Positions 35,643-44,587 of a stretch of 64,000 bases of DNA are shown piece by piece. Source of the stretch: Mariniphaga sp963747515. Lineage in GTDB: Bacteria; Bacteroidota; Bacteroidia; Bacteroidales; Prolixibacteraceae. The stretch covers positions 62,001 to 126,000 of the forward strand of contig CAVVFN010000008.1 in NCBI GenBank assembly GCA_963747515.1, written 5' to 3'. Made by a program: the position numbers and the translations under genes. The notes beneath the pieces are model-generated. The model did not search any database. It saw nothing but the letters and a program-made list of their open reading frames with translations, and was not told the origin of the DNA. Position 1 is the stretch's first letter, and every line of letters starts with the position of its first letter.

Positions 35643-36890
35643 TTAATTCTTTTTTAATGAAATTGTTTTGTTGCTGATAATTGGTTTTGCCCAAAAACCA
35701 ATGCTTAAAATGTATCCCAACGTTACAAACAAAAACAACATCCCGATTTTTAATCCAAAAATATCGCCAAGCCAGCCAATAATTAATGGAATTAGTGCAC
35801 CACCAAAAATTCCGGAACATAATATTCCTGAAAACGAACCGTGATGTTTTTCCTCGGAGTTCAGCGCCAATGAAAAAATAATGGAATACATGGTTGCAAT
35901 CAGAAACCCGGTGGCAGAAAATGCCATTCGTGAAATACCAGAAGGTCCGAATAAAGCAAAAATTACGGTAACCATCGTCAGAATGGTGACACTTTTCAAG
36001 ATAATTTTTGAATCCAAAAGTTTCAGCAATAAAAGACCAACCAAACAACCGACAGCCATAAGTCCCCAAAACCACGAAATGGTTGCAGCACCTTCTGTAA
36101 CCGGATCAATACCATGATAGATCTGCAAAAATTTGCTCATCCAGTTTGCCAGTCCCTGTTCGGTGCCAACATACGCCATAATACCTAATGCATATAAAAC
36201 TACCTGGCGTTTTTTCAGCAGTTCCACATAACTCTGAACTGGGCCCGTTCTTTCATCTTCTTTTAAAGTAACCTTTGGAAGCCGGATTAACCATATAATC
36301 AGAATTATTACGACAAATGCCAGAGAAAATATCCAGTAGAAGGAAGACCATGGAAGTCCTTCGGGCACCAGTTTACTCAGGCTGTCGATAAAAAAGTTGC
36401 CGTCTCCGGAATAATCCGAAAGGTTTTTCATGAGATAGGTAAAAACAAACGGACTGACAAAGGAAGCGCCGCCAAAAACCAGTTGCCCCATTACCGAAAA
36501 GAAAGCGAAATGTTCTTCGCCTCCTGCAACACGCATTAATGGATTAATAATTACCTGTAGCATAGCCATTCCGATTCCGATTACAAATAATGATGCCAGA
36601 GCCATACTATAGGTTGGAAACAGTGCAAATAGTATTGCCCCAATAAAATTCAGTCCAAAGGCCATTAGCATCGATTTTTTGGCACCATATCTTTCCACCA
36701 GCATACCAGATGGTATGGACATTACGCCGTATGCCAGGAAAAATGAAAATGGCAGAAAAGAGGCCATTCCCAGGCTCAGGCTGTAATTTTCGATGATTAC
36801 CGGCATCAGAGGGCCAAGAACATTGGTCACAAATGAAATGACGAACCAGATAAAAAGAATAAAAACAACTATAAAGCTACTTCGTTTCAT
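35643..36890 (-). CDS. MFS sugar transporter, FucP-like
   Basis: A 415-residue major facilitator with about 12 membrane helices. The N-terminal half includes FLAYGVMSIPSGMLVERYGAK, the loop 2-3 motif of fucose/glucose-galactose type proton symporters, and IGIGMAMLQVIINPLMRV. The C-terminal half includes SWFWGLMAVGCLVGLLLL and the final GWLGDIFGLKIGMLFLF. It probably imports a monosaccharide with protons across the inner membrane. The next minus-strand gene upstream (phosphoesterase fusion, ending at 36952) is 61 bases away, so the two are likely cotranscribed. Confidence 0.87.
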   Translation of the reverse strand: MKRSSFIVVFILFIWFVISFVTNVLGPLMPVIIENYSLSLGMASFLPFSFFLAYGVMSIPSGMLVERYGAKKSMLMAFGLNFIGAILFALFPTYSMALASLFVIGIGMAMLQVIINPLMRVAGGEEHFAFFSVMGQLVFGGASFVSPFVFTYLMKNLSDYSGDGNFFIDSLSKLVPEGLPWSSFYWIFSLAFVVIILIIWLIRLPKVTLKEDERTGPVQSYVELLKKRQVVLYALGIMAYVGTEQGLANWMSKFLQIYHGIDPVTEGAATISWFWGLMAVGCLVGLLLLKLLDSKIILKSVTILTMVTVIFALFGPSGISRMAFSATGFLIATMYSIIFSLALNSEEKHHGSFSGILCSGIFGGALIPLIIGWLGDIFGLKIGMLFLFVTLGYILSIGFWAKPIISNKTISLKKN

Positions 36891-36951
36891 TGGTTTGGAT
36901 TTAATTCTATTTTAAGTTTTAAAATGATTCCGCGAAAATAAAAGAAAAATT

Positions 36952-39489
36952 TCATTCTGAATCATTAACTTCAGGATAAGGCACATCATATCCTTTTACG
37001 GCATGCCAGATAATCCGGTTAAATACCTCTTCATCGATACGGTCCAGATCATCCAGATCCTGTTCCAGCGATTTTTCTGCCCAGTATAGCTGATCACCCT
37101 TCAAACTTTGTAACAACGGATTTAATTCATCAAGAGAAATATTGTTGGGCAATGCATTATATGGTGTAAAATCGGGTTTGGGCTTAAAACAATCGGTCAT
37201 GGGTACTGCATTCAAATCCAATTGGTTCATGGGTGGAATCCCAAGAATATTTTCAATGGTACGTACCATATTTATTTGTGAATAATAAGTGGAAACCACT
37301 TCTCCACGTTTGGTATACGGACTAATAACCAGCCCAACTGTTCGGTGCCCGTCCACGTGGTCCAGTCCGGCTTGGGGATCATCTTCGGTAACCAAAATAC
37401 AGGTTTCTTTCCAGAATTTACTGTGCGAAATCGCCTCCACAATTTTACCAAGCGCCAGGTCATTATCGGCAACAGCAGCCTGTGGAGTTGGCAATCCGGG
37501 CCTTGTTCCCGAAGTATGGTCATTTGGCAACAAAAGGATAATAAAATTCGGAAAATTATCGTTCTTTTCAAATTCTTTTAACTCCTTAATAAATTCTGCC
37601 GCCCGGTACTGATCGGATACTTTATTGGGAAATCCAATATAAGTCGGGCATAAGTATGGTTGCAACTGTTCCAGATTCGCTTTTGCCTTAATTTTTATTT
37701 TGCCGGTGTTGTTTTTGAAGTCGTTGTAAATTTCGGTAAAAGTCGCGTCGGAGGGATCGATTACTGCGTCTACAAATTCACCGTAATTGCGGAACGTTAA
37801 GTCGTGTTTTAATACATTATCCCAAATAAAACCGGAACTGGCATATGCCAAAGCATCATCGCCATCATAAGGATAGCTGCGGGTGAAGTCGCCAAAAAAC
37901 TTTTCGATATAATCTGTAACATAGGCCTCATCGGTCCACTGGTGACCATCGGCACTGAGCACACCACTGCAATAAAAGTTATCGAGCAAAACATACTGTT
38001 CAGCAAGTTTATGATGGTTAGGAGTTATTTTCCGGCCAAAATGCACCAGGCTGGTATCTCCGTTACCTTGCGGAAGGTCGCCAAACACCTGATCGTAGGT
38101 GCGGTTTTCCTTGATGATGTATACCACATGCTTAAAAGCTGATGGTTGGCTGGCAAACTGCGGTACCGGAACTTTCTTTTTCAATCTGCCTTTTGCATCT
38201 TTTTTATTGAGATTTTGTACAAAAGAATTGTTATCATGAACTACCTCTGTCATTTTTGCCAGTTGCTTTGAATCCGGAAGTGCCATAAAAGAAACAGTTC
38301 CCTGCAGATCCCGACTGCTATACCCTGCCCTGCCATTTACCTGGTTTCGGGAGCCAACACCTTTTGCATTGGCTACTAGTAAAAGATTGGATTCTTCATC
38401 TAAAATAATGGAAGCCGGGTACCAGCCTGTGGGAATATAACCTTCCACACGGCCAGGTTGATCCAGTTTTATCACACAAACAGCATTATCGGTTCCGTTT
38501 GCCACATATAGTGTTTTGCCATCCAATGAAATATCGAGAGCATTGGGTCCGCTGCCAAATGGCAGCTCTTTATCCATATGAACTGAAATTTCTTCAATCA
38601 CCTCATCGGTTGCTGTGTTGATTACTGAAATAATATCGCTGTTGGCACAGGCCACATACAACCGACCTCCATCCGTACTTAACACCATTCCACTGGAATG
38701 TAGTCCAACCTCAATGGATTTTGTCTGCCTCCTGGCTGTTAAATCGATTACTGAAACACTGCCATTGTTTGCAATTCCGGTTTCCGGATCAACAAGTACC
38801 TGGCTGCCTGAGGTATTATAAGTGGATTCTCCCTCAATGGGTCGTCGTCCGCCCCAGTTGCTAACGTATGCTTTTGTAGCAGAAGCCAACACCACATCAT
38901 AGGGGGCAATACCCACAGGAATTTCTTCCACGGTTCCACTTTCACGATTTACCACTCCCAGCGTGTTGTTGCGGCTAAGCGTCACATATATCTTATTCTG
39001 TTGACGATTTAATGCCAATCCTCCCGGCACAGCATCTCCGCCAATTTCCGGTGCAGGTAGTTGAATGGGTTTTTCCCAATGCAGCATCCGGTTTTCATCG
39101 AAAGAAGCTACATGTATCTGGTTTTCTGCATCGGTAACAAAAACTTGTTTGCCATTGGCAGTAAGGCAGATTCCTTTAAAGGAACAACCATTTTTTTCGA
39201 GGCGTAGCGATTGCATGATGGTTCGGTCCTCCATGCTTATCACATCTATGGAATTCCGGTTTTTCACCAGCACCAGCTTTTTATCCGGCGTTTGAACCAA
39301 ATCTACCGGCCGGCCCGGAATAATTACCTGCAAACCGGCAGGCCGCAATAACTGGTTAGAGGGGACTAAAAAACTCCCATCCGGTTGTGGCCCAACACGA
39401 ATGCTTTTGTTGCCATTTTGTGCATTTAAATTTTGAGCAGTAAAAATTACCCAAATAATGAACCAAACAAGCAAATTAAATTTTTTCAT
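36952..39489 (-). CDS. YncE-like beta-propeller fused to phosphoesterase-family domain
   Basis: With the start at 39489 (MKKFNLLVWFIIWVIFTAQ) the protein has 845 residues and a normal signal peptide. The N-terminal ~400 residues are a YncE-type seven-bladed propeller (repeats such as NKIYVTLSRNNTLGVV, GGRLYVACANSDIISVI, GKTLYVANGTDNAVCVI). The C-terminal half is an alkaline-phosphatase-superfamily phosphoesterase: HVVYIIKENRTYDQVFGDL, NFYCSGVLSADGHQW, NDHTSGTRPG and EDDPQAGLDHVDGHR supply the metal-site Asp/His residues. It acts in the periplasm on an unknown phosphoester. It lies upstream of the FucP-like transporter gene in the same direction, suggesting release of a sugar moiety which the transporter then imports. 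Confidence 0.87.
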   Translation of the reverse strand: MKKFNLLVWFIIWVIFTAQNLNAQNGNKSIRVGPQPDGSFLVPSNQLLRPAGLQVIIPGRPVDLVQTPDKKLVLVKNRNSIDVISMEDRTIMQSLRLEKNGCSFKGICLTANGKQVFVTDAENQIHVASFDENRMLHWEKPIQLPAPEIGGDAVPGGLALNRQQNKIYVTLSRNNTLGVVNRESGTVEEIPVGIAPYDVVLASATKAYVSNWGGRRPIEGESTYNTSGSQVLVDPETGIANNGSVSVIDLTARRQTKSIEVGLHSSGMVLSTDGGRLYVACANSDIISVINTATDEVIEEISVHMDKELPFGSGPNALDISLDGKTLYVANGTDNAVCVIKLDQPGRVEGYIPTGWYPASIILDEESNLLLVANAKGVGSRNQVNGRAGYSSRDLQGTVSFMALPDSKQLAKMTEVVHDNNSFVQNLNKKDAKGRLKKKVPVPQFASQPSAFKHVVYIIKENRTYDQVFGDLPQGNGDTSLVHFGRKITPNHHKLAEQYVLLDNFYCSGVLSADGHQWTDEAYVTDYIEKFFGDFTRSYPYDGDDALAYASSGFIWDNVLKHDLTFRNYGEFVDAVIDPSDATFTEIYNDFKNNTGKIKIKAKANLEQLQPYLCPTYIGFPNKVSDQYRAAEFIKELKEFEKNDNFPNFIILLLPNDHTSGTRPGLPTPQAAVADNDLALGKIVEAISHSKFWKETCILVTEDDPQAGLDHVDGHRTVGLVISPYTKRGEVVSTYYSQINMVRTIENILGIPPMNQLDLNAVPMTDCFKPKPDFTPYNALPNNISLDELNPLLQSLKGDQLYWAEKSLEQDLDDLDRIDEEVFNRIIWHAVKGYDVPYPEVNDSE

Positions 39490-40033
39490 AATTTCAATAC
39501 AATTTAGTTGGAAGATGATGCCTTCATTGTTTAATATCTGTTTAAACCCCAATTCGGAATTGCAGCATGGAAGTAAATATACGCTGTATCCCGCAATTTC
39601 AAAAAAGTTTCAGGAATAATTCAACAAAATACAGAAATATATATCCGGAAGAAAGTTTCAGTTAGCCACCGGTTGACAGAAATTGAAGCGACAGCTTGCC
39701 GATTTTTTTTGATGGTGACAACCGATGTTTGGAGGGAAAGGTAGCAATTGCGCCGAATATACTGCCAGGTCAAAATGGTTAAATTTCTGAAATACTGAAT
39801 TAGCAACAAGAGATCTGAATGCAGACACTCATTCTATTCAAAACTGAAGGAAAAACTGGCATGCTGCCCGGTTCATATAGCTAAGCAATTATGGGCATGC
39901 CGGGAGAATCAGGAACAAGTTGCGAAAAATGATCTTGAGATGGAAATTCAGATCAATAAAATGAATAATTCGGGTGAAACTACCATAAAAAGCGCTTTAC
40001 CTGGCTTTTCACAAAAGATTGGCAAGCATTAAC

Positions 40034-40092
40034 TCAAAAGCAGACATTCCGGATGGTATTGAAAAGTACCGCCGGATGAATACTATTTTTTA
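40034..40092 (+). repeat. CAGACATTCC direct repeat, copy 1
   Basis: Reads TCAAAAGCAGACATTCCGGA, then TGGTATTGAAAAGTACCGCC, then ends in TTTTTTACC. The second copy is at about 40508-40574 with small indels. Confidence 0.7.
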
Positions 40093-40118
40093 CCCTATTT
40101 ATTCTAGTAAAATCAATA

Positions 40119-40199
40119 TATAAAGATAGTCATAAGTTAGTATAAAGCTAGTATACAGTTATCTTTATATTAGCTTTATACTAGCTTTATACTAGCTTT
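40119..40199. repeat. AT-rich inverted and tandem repeat
   Basis: TATAAAGCTAGTATA at 40141-40155 is the exact complement of 40177-40191. The right side is a tandem array of an 11-base unit (CTTTATAYTAG, three copies), and an outer TATAAAGATA/TATCTTTATA pair extends the structure. Confidence 0.75.
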
Positions 40200-40507
40200 G
40201 AACTTACTTTGGTAATAACAATTTATATTCAATTCACTTTAAAATTTTCTGGTAATGGGAAAAACAGCGTATTGGCAACCTTGCAACTCGCCCGGCCTTG
40301 TCCGTAAATAACTGATGCCTCTCCAGGAATTTCCTGCGAGGTTTCCTGTTTTTCCTGATGAACCGCTAAATACTCCTTTTTTAGGGGTGATAACTGTTTC
40401 GTAAAATTATCGGGTTTTCTGCCGGTACAGCAGATCGGGTATATAACTTTGTCGGTTATTTTTTAAAATTTGTATTTTTACCCATGTCTGATTTTTTTGT
40501 ATAGTTA

Positions 40508-40574
40508 CTCAAAAGCAGACATTCCGGGTGGTATTGAAAAAGTACCGCGCGGACGATTAACATTCTTTTACCGG
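40508..40574 (+). repeat. CAGACATTCC direct repeat, copy 2
   Basis: CTCAAAAGCAGACATTCCGG followed by GTGGTATTGAAAAAGTACCG, then ending TTCTTTTACC. Same orientation as copy 1. Confidence 0.7.
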
Positions 40575-40676
40575 ACACTAATGATTTAAATTATGAGTAT
40601 CAGTCCGACAATAAATTTTTATGTAAGTTTGATAGTAAAAAAATTCAATTACATTTACTTAAAAATCAGTTTAATG

Positions 40677-40684
40677 TAAATTTG
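40677..40684 (+). promoter_or_regulatory. -7 promoter box of the secreted glycosidase-like gene
   Basis: TAAATTTG fits TAnnTTTG, 16 bases before the start at 40701, with TTTA about 20 bases further upstream. A second box, TAAGTTTG, is at 40624-40631. Confidence 0.5.
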
Positions 40685-40700
40685 AAATTCATAATACACT

Positions 40701-43259
40701 ATGTTACAAAGATTACTCATAGTTACTATATTAATTCTAAATACTAATTTTTCAATACGTGCTCAACCATCAGACATATACCCATTTTCTACCAACACTA
40801 CACATTTAACCATTTGGAATGGATCTGAGTATGTTCCTTTTTTCATGAAGGGAATAAATTTAGGAATAGCTGTTCCAGGTACATTCCCGGGAGAATTGGC
40901 TTCAACAACAGATGATTACATAAGATGGTTTAAACAAATTAAAGAAGCAGGTTTTAACTGCATTCGACTTTATACACTCCATTACCCGCGTTTTTTTGAT
41001 GCTTTAAGCTCCTATAACCAGGAAAACCCGCACAATCCTTTACTTTTTATTCAGGGAGCTTGGCTTGAGGAAGAATTAGCCGGGTATAATTATGATTTAT
41101 ATTACTTGTCAGATGATTTCAAAACGGAAATTGAGGAAGACATTGATTGTGTTCATGGTAATAATACAATTCCGCAACGATTTGGCAAAGCATACGGAAC
41201 GTATACATCAGATGTTTCTCAATGGTGTTTGGGATATATCATTGGAAGAGAAATTCAACCATTGGAAATTAATACAACAAACACATTAAATTCAAATATT
41301 AACAATTATAAGGGAGTCCATTTTTCTATCAATGATGCATCTGCTTCAGAAGCATGGGTAACAAGTATGTTGGATTATACAGTTGAATATGAATTTACAA
41401 ATTACAATACGCAACGTCCTGTTAGTTGTTCAAGCTGGCCCACATTAGATCCTCTTTCGCATCCTGAAGAAGCATTTCCTGAGGAGGATTCTGAATCTAT
41501 TGATCTGTCTAAAATTCAACTAAATAGCGCTCCTGCGGGTTTATTTATAAGTTATCATGCTTACCCTTATTATCCCGACTTTATCAGTTTACAATCTTCG
41601 TATCAGTCCTTTTCAGATGATTACGGACCGAATAGCTATTTAGGATACCTGACGGAATTAAAATCACATTACCCGCAATTTCCTCTAATTATTGCAGAAT
41701 ATGGAGTTCCTTCCAGTTGGGCGAATGGACATTATTCGACAACGGGAATGAACCATGGAGGATTTGATGAATATAATCAGGGATTAACCAATATCAGGAT
41801 ACTGAAGTCGATAAATAATACGGGATGTGGTGGAGGCATTCAGTTTGCCTGGATTGATGAATGGTTTAAACGCAGTTGGCTTTTCGACCCTGTCGATTAC
41901 AATCCTGAAGGTAGAATTTTATGGCACAATATTGCAGCTCCGGAACAAAATTTCGGACTTGTTTCGTATGAAAAAGAAATACAAAAAGACTCATTAATTA
42001 AATATAATTCCGAGGCAAATATTAACTATGTTAATGCTGAAATTAACACATCCTTTTTTGAATTGGAAGTTGGATTAAAAAATCCTCTCGATATTCCGGA
42101 TGAATTGTGGATTGCTTTTGATACGTATTCAAAAGATTTGGGTGAATCAATTCTTCCATCAGGCGATACAATACCTACGCGTTCAGAATTTGCTTTACAA
42201 ATAACCAATTATTCTGCAAAATTATTTGTTACTGAAGCCTATGACATCTTTGGGATATGGTATAATAATATTTCCAGCCCAAACCAATTGTATCATTCTA
42301 TTGCAACTGATGGTGCTCCATGGGAAATAGAAAGACTAAGGAATAATCAATTTCATTCAAATGTTCAGTACATCGGAAATCTTCAGATAAATTACGACTT
42401 TCAGCCTTTTTCATCCAAAGATGCTGTTACCATATCGGATGAGAAAATTAATATAAGAATTCCATGGTCATATCTCAATGTTGTTGAACCAAACCAAATG
42501 AAAGTGCTGGACGATGATAGAAACACCCCGGTGAGGGAAGATACTGTTTCAGATGGTTTTTTAATTGCTGTGCAATATAAAGATAAATGGTATTCCACCT
42601 CTGAAAGATATACTTGGAATTCATGGGTGAATATTTCTGAGCCTTCGGCTATTGAAAAATTAAAAAATTCCTATTTCTTAATGAAGGAAAATCTGGATGA
42701 ATTTAATACACCAGCATTAGCTGTAAGAGATAGTTTTTATTTTGAAAATGCGACATCTTCTTTATTGATAGAACCTTCAAATGGTCTTTTGAAAAATGAT
42801 TTTGATCTGGATGGTAATGAAATGATATGCCTGATTGCAGAGAATCCGGCAAATGGTCAAATTTATTTAAATAACGACGGATCGTTCGAATACTTTCCAC
42901 AAGATGAATTTGTTGGCTTTGACTCGTTAAAATATTATGTTTATGACGGATTATCATTATCAGAACCAAATAGCGTCTATATACAGGTGGACACATATAG
43001 TTCAATTAATGAAGCACCAATAGCAAATATTTCAACATTAAGTCTTTATCCAAATCCATCCAGTTTTTTTATTAGTGTGAAAGCATCGCAGGAAATTGAA
43101 TCTTTGCAGGTTTTCGACATAAATGGAAAAATGATTGATAGCTATGTAACAAATAACATGGAACTTTCTCTTGATGTTACAAAATATAAATCGGGAATAT
43201 ATTTCGTTGTTGCGAAAACGACTGAATCGGTTTTATCTGAAAGATTTATAAAAGAATAA
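40701..43259 (+). CDS. T9SS-secreted glycoside-hydrolase-like protein
   Basis: An 852-residue secreted protein. Signal peptide at 1-22. Residues ~25-420 look like a TIM-barrel glycoside hydrolase: FFMKGINLGIAVPG, AGFNCIRLYTLHYPRFF, LGYIIGREIQ (Glu184, candidate acid/base) and PLIIAEYGVPSSW (Glu333, candidate nucleophile). Residues ~440-670 form a beta-rich region. Residues ~700-770 are a cadherin-like domain (GLLKNDFDLDGNEM, GQIYLNNDGSFEYFP). The last ~75 residues are a Por secretion C-terminal domain (LSLYPNPSSFFISV, FDINGKMIDSY, SGIYFVVA), so it is exported by the type IX system. It converges on the YaiO/GT2/HEAT cluster with 47 bases between stops. A role in trimming or releasing the polymer of that cluster is inference. 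No GH family number can be given. Confidence 0.7.
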   Translation: MLQRLLIVTILILNTNFSIRAQPSDIYPFSTNTTHLTIWNGSEYVPFFMKGINLGIAVPGTFPGELASTTDDYIRWFKQIKEAGFNCIRLYTLHYPRFFDALSSYNQENPHNPLLFIQGAWLEEELAGYNYDLYYLSDDFKTEIEEDIDCVHGNNTIPQRFGKAYGTYTSDVSQWCLGYIIGREIQPLEINTTNTLNSNINNYKGVHFSINDASASEAWVTSMLDYTVEYEFTNYNTQRPVSCSSWPTLDPLSHPEEAFPEEDSESIDLSKIQLNSAPAGLFISYHAYPYYPDFISLQSSYQSFSDDYGPNSYLGYLTELKSHYPQFPLIIAEYGVPSSWANGHYSTTGMNHGGFDEYNQGLTNIRILKSINNTGCGGGIQFAWIDEWFKRSWLFDPVDYNPEGRILWHNIAAPEQNFGLVSYEKEIQKDSLIKYNSEANINYVNAEINTSFFELEVGLKNPLDIPDELWIAFDTYSKDLGESILPSGDTIPTRSEFALQITNYSAKLFVTEAYDIFGIWYNNISSPNQLYHSIATDGAPWEIERLRNNQFHSNVQYIGNLQINYDFQPFSSKDAVTISDEKINIRIPWSYLNVVEPNQMKVLDDDRNTPVREDTVSDGFLIAVQYKDKWYSTSERYTWNSWVNISEPSAIEKLKNSYFLMKENLDEFNTPALAVRDSFYFENATSSLLIEPSNGLLKNDFDLDGNEMICLIAENPANGQIYLNNDGSFEYFPQDEFVGFDSLKYYVYDGLSLSEPNSVYIQVDTYSSINEAPIANISTLSLYPNPSSFFISVKASQEIESLQVFDINGKMIDSYVTNNMELSLDVTKYKSGIYFVVAKTTESVLSERFIKE

Positions 43260-43306
43260 GTTTGGTTCAATTCTGTTAAAGTATGCCGGCAGGTTACAGA
43301 AAACAT

Positions 43307-44572
43307 CTAAAATAAAAGTGAAATGCCAGCATCAAAAGTATAATAACCGGCAAAACCTCCACTTGTTTTCTCTTCGCTACCCAAAACCGCCCCTGTTTTA
43401 ATAATCCATCTATGTTTAATAATATGATTATATTCAATTTTGACGTGCTTTGTTTTAAGATTAAGCTTCTCACCCGTATCAATTAAATTTCGATTATCGT
43501 CAGGCGAAATTCCATATCCCAGGCGAAGTCCAAGATAATTTTCAGGATCTGAAAAATAACGTCTTAAAACAAGTAAAGCGGACACAGAGGTTTCCTCATC
43601 ACCCGGAGTAATATACGACCGAAGCGAGAGCCAGTAATTACCAAAATATTTACCCAAAGTAGCTGTGTAAATGTCGGCATTTGAGTTCGTAAATCCCAGA
43701 AAACGCATTCCAATTGAACCTTCAAATGACTTTGGAAAACTTTGGTACCACTCTAAACCAAAGCGATGCTTGGGGAAAATAGTATTTTCAGAATACCCGT
43801 AGTTAATATAGGCATAGCTATCCTCGGTAAAACTCGGATAGGCATCTATTTCATACTGGTATGCAGTTATTCCAAACCGGTTGGCTAAATTTACACGGGC
43901 AATTACCATTCCTATTTGCGTTTCTCTGCCATAAGACAACGCCATAATTTGCCAGGGGTCGCGATTAAAATCTGCATCAAAAAAATCTATTGTATATAAT
44001 AACCGAATTGTATTTTTTAACAAATCCATACGATAATCTTTTAATCGATTTAAAAACTCTCCATTACCTGGTTCAATTTTTAAATAGCTCTCCAGCACTT
44101 CAACCGCTTCTTCAGCATTTTCACTATCATATAAAATTTTTGCCTTTTTCATCCAAAAATCTTCAGCGGTTGAATCCTTTTGCAATGCCAGATTACAATA
44201 TTTAATAGCTTCCGAATAATTCTGTGACCAATATTCTACATCTGCAATAGCGCTTATAGCATCCATATAATCAGGATTGTGCATTAGCACATTGTTGATA
44301 TTAATCCGGGCTGAATCATATTCTCCTTCCCAGGCATAAGTTCTTCCAAGTAAAAGTGCAATATCGGCATTAAAACCTTTTGTAAGGATTGCTCTGCAAA
44401 CTTCACGGGCCTTTGCTGTTTCACCATTAGTTGCCAAATTCATTGCTTCTTCAAAAGTTTGAGCGCTTGCGTAATTACCCCAGCCTTGGAATTGAAAAAA
44501 AGACAAGATTAATAATATCCTGTAAAAAATTAATCTGCTATTTTTTATAATTTGATTATGAACTTTTTGCAT
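43307..44572 (-). CDS. TPR-containing YaiO-like outer membrane beta-barrel protein
   Basis: A 421-residue exported protein. A signal sequence is near residues 12-37 (SRLIFYRILLILSFFQF). TPR-like repeats span about 38-165 (EEAMNLATNGETAKAREVC, YDSARININNVLMHNPDY, YSEAIKYCNLALQKDSTAE, AEEAVEVLESYLKIEPGNG). The rest is a YaiO-type beta-barrel of alternating aromatic strands (RFGLEWYQSFPKSFEGSIG, NYWLSLRSYITP) ending TFDAGISLLF with a C-terminal Phe. TPR plus barrel is the architecture of polysaccharide export porins such as PgaA and BcsC, though this barrel is smaller. It starts 15 bases after the GT2 gene and is surely cotranscribed. Confidence 0.82.
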   Translation of the reverse strand: MQKVHNQIIKNSRLIFYRILLILSFFQFQGWGNYASAQTFEEAMNLATNGETAKAREVCRAILTKGFNADIALLLGRTYAWEGEYDSARININNVLMHNPDYMDAISAIADVEYWSQNYSEAIKYCNLALQKDSTAEDFWMKKAKILYDSENAEEAVEVLESYLKIEPGNGEFLNRLKDYRMDLLKNTIRLLYTIDFFDADFNRDPWQIMALSYGRETQIGMVIARVNLANRFGITAYQYEIDAYPSFTEDSYAYINYGYSENTIFPKHRFGLEWYQSFPKSFEGSIGMRFLGFTNSNADIYTATLGKYFGNYWLSLRSYITPGDEETSVSALLVLRRYFSDPENYLGLRLGYGISPDDNRNLIDTGEKLNLKTKHVKIEYNHIIKHRWIIKTGAVLGSEEKTSGGFAGYYTFDAGISLLF

Positions 44573-44587
44573 AATTAAGACTGTTAC

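Larger units (their letters stand above)
39490..40700. other. 1.2-kb gene-free region with repeats
   Basis: No convincing coding frame. It carries two copies of a ~60-base direct repeat starting TCAAAAGCAGACATTCCGG (about 40034 and 40508), a structured AT-rich inverted/tandem repeat at 40119-40199, and candidate promoter boxes at 40624-40631 and 40677-40684 for the gene at 40701. Confidence 0.65.

Noticed and set aside
35626..36075. 149-codon minus-strand frame inside the MFS gene
   Set aside because: It is an alternative frame of the transporter gene with Cys/Phe-rich shadow composition.
40119..40199. CRISPR or origin iterons
   Set aside because: The 11-base units are contiguous with no spacers, and no replication gene lies near.
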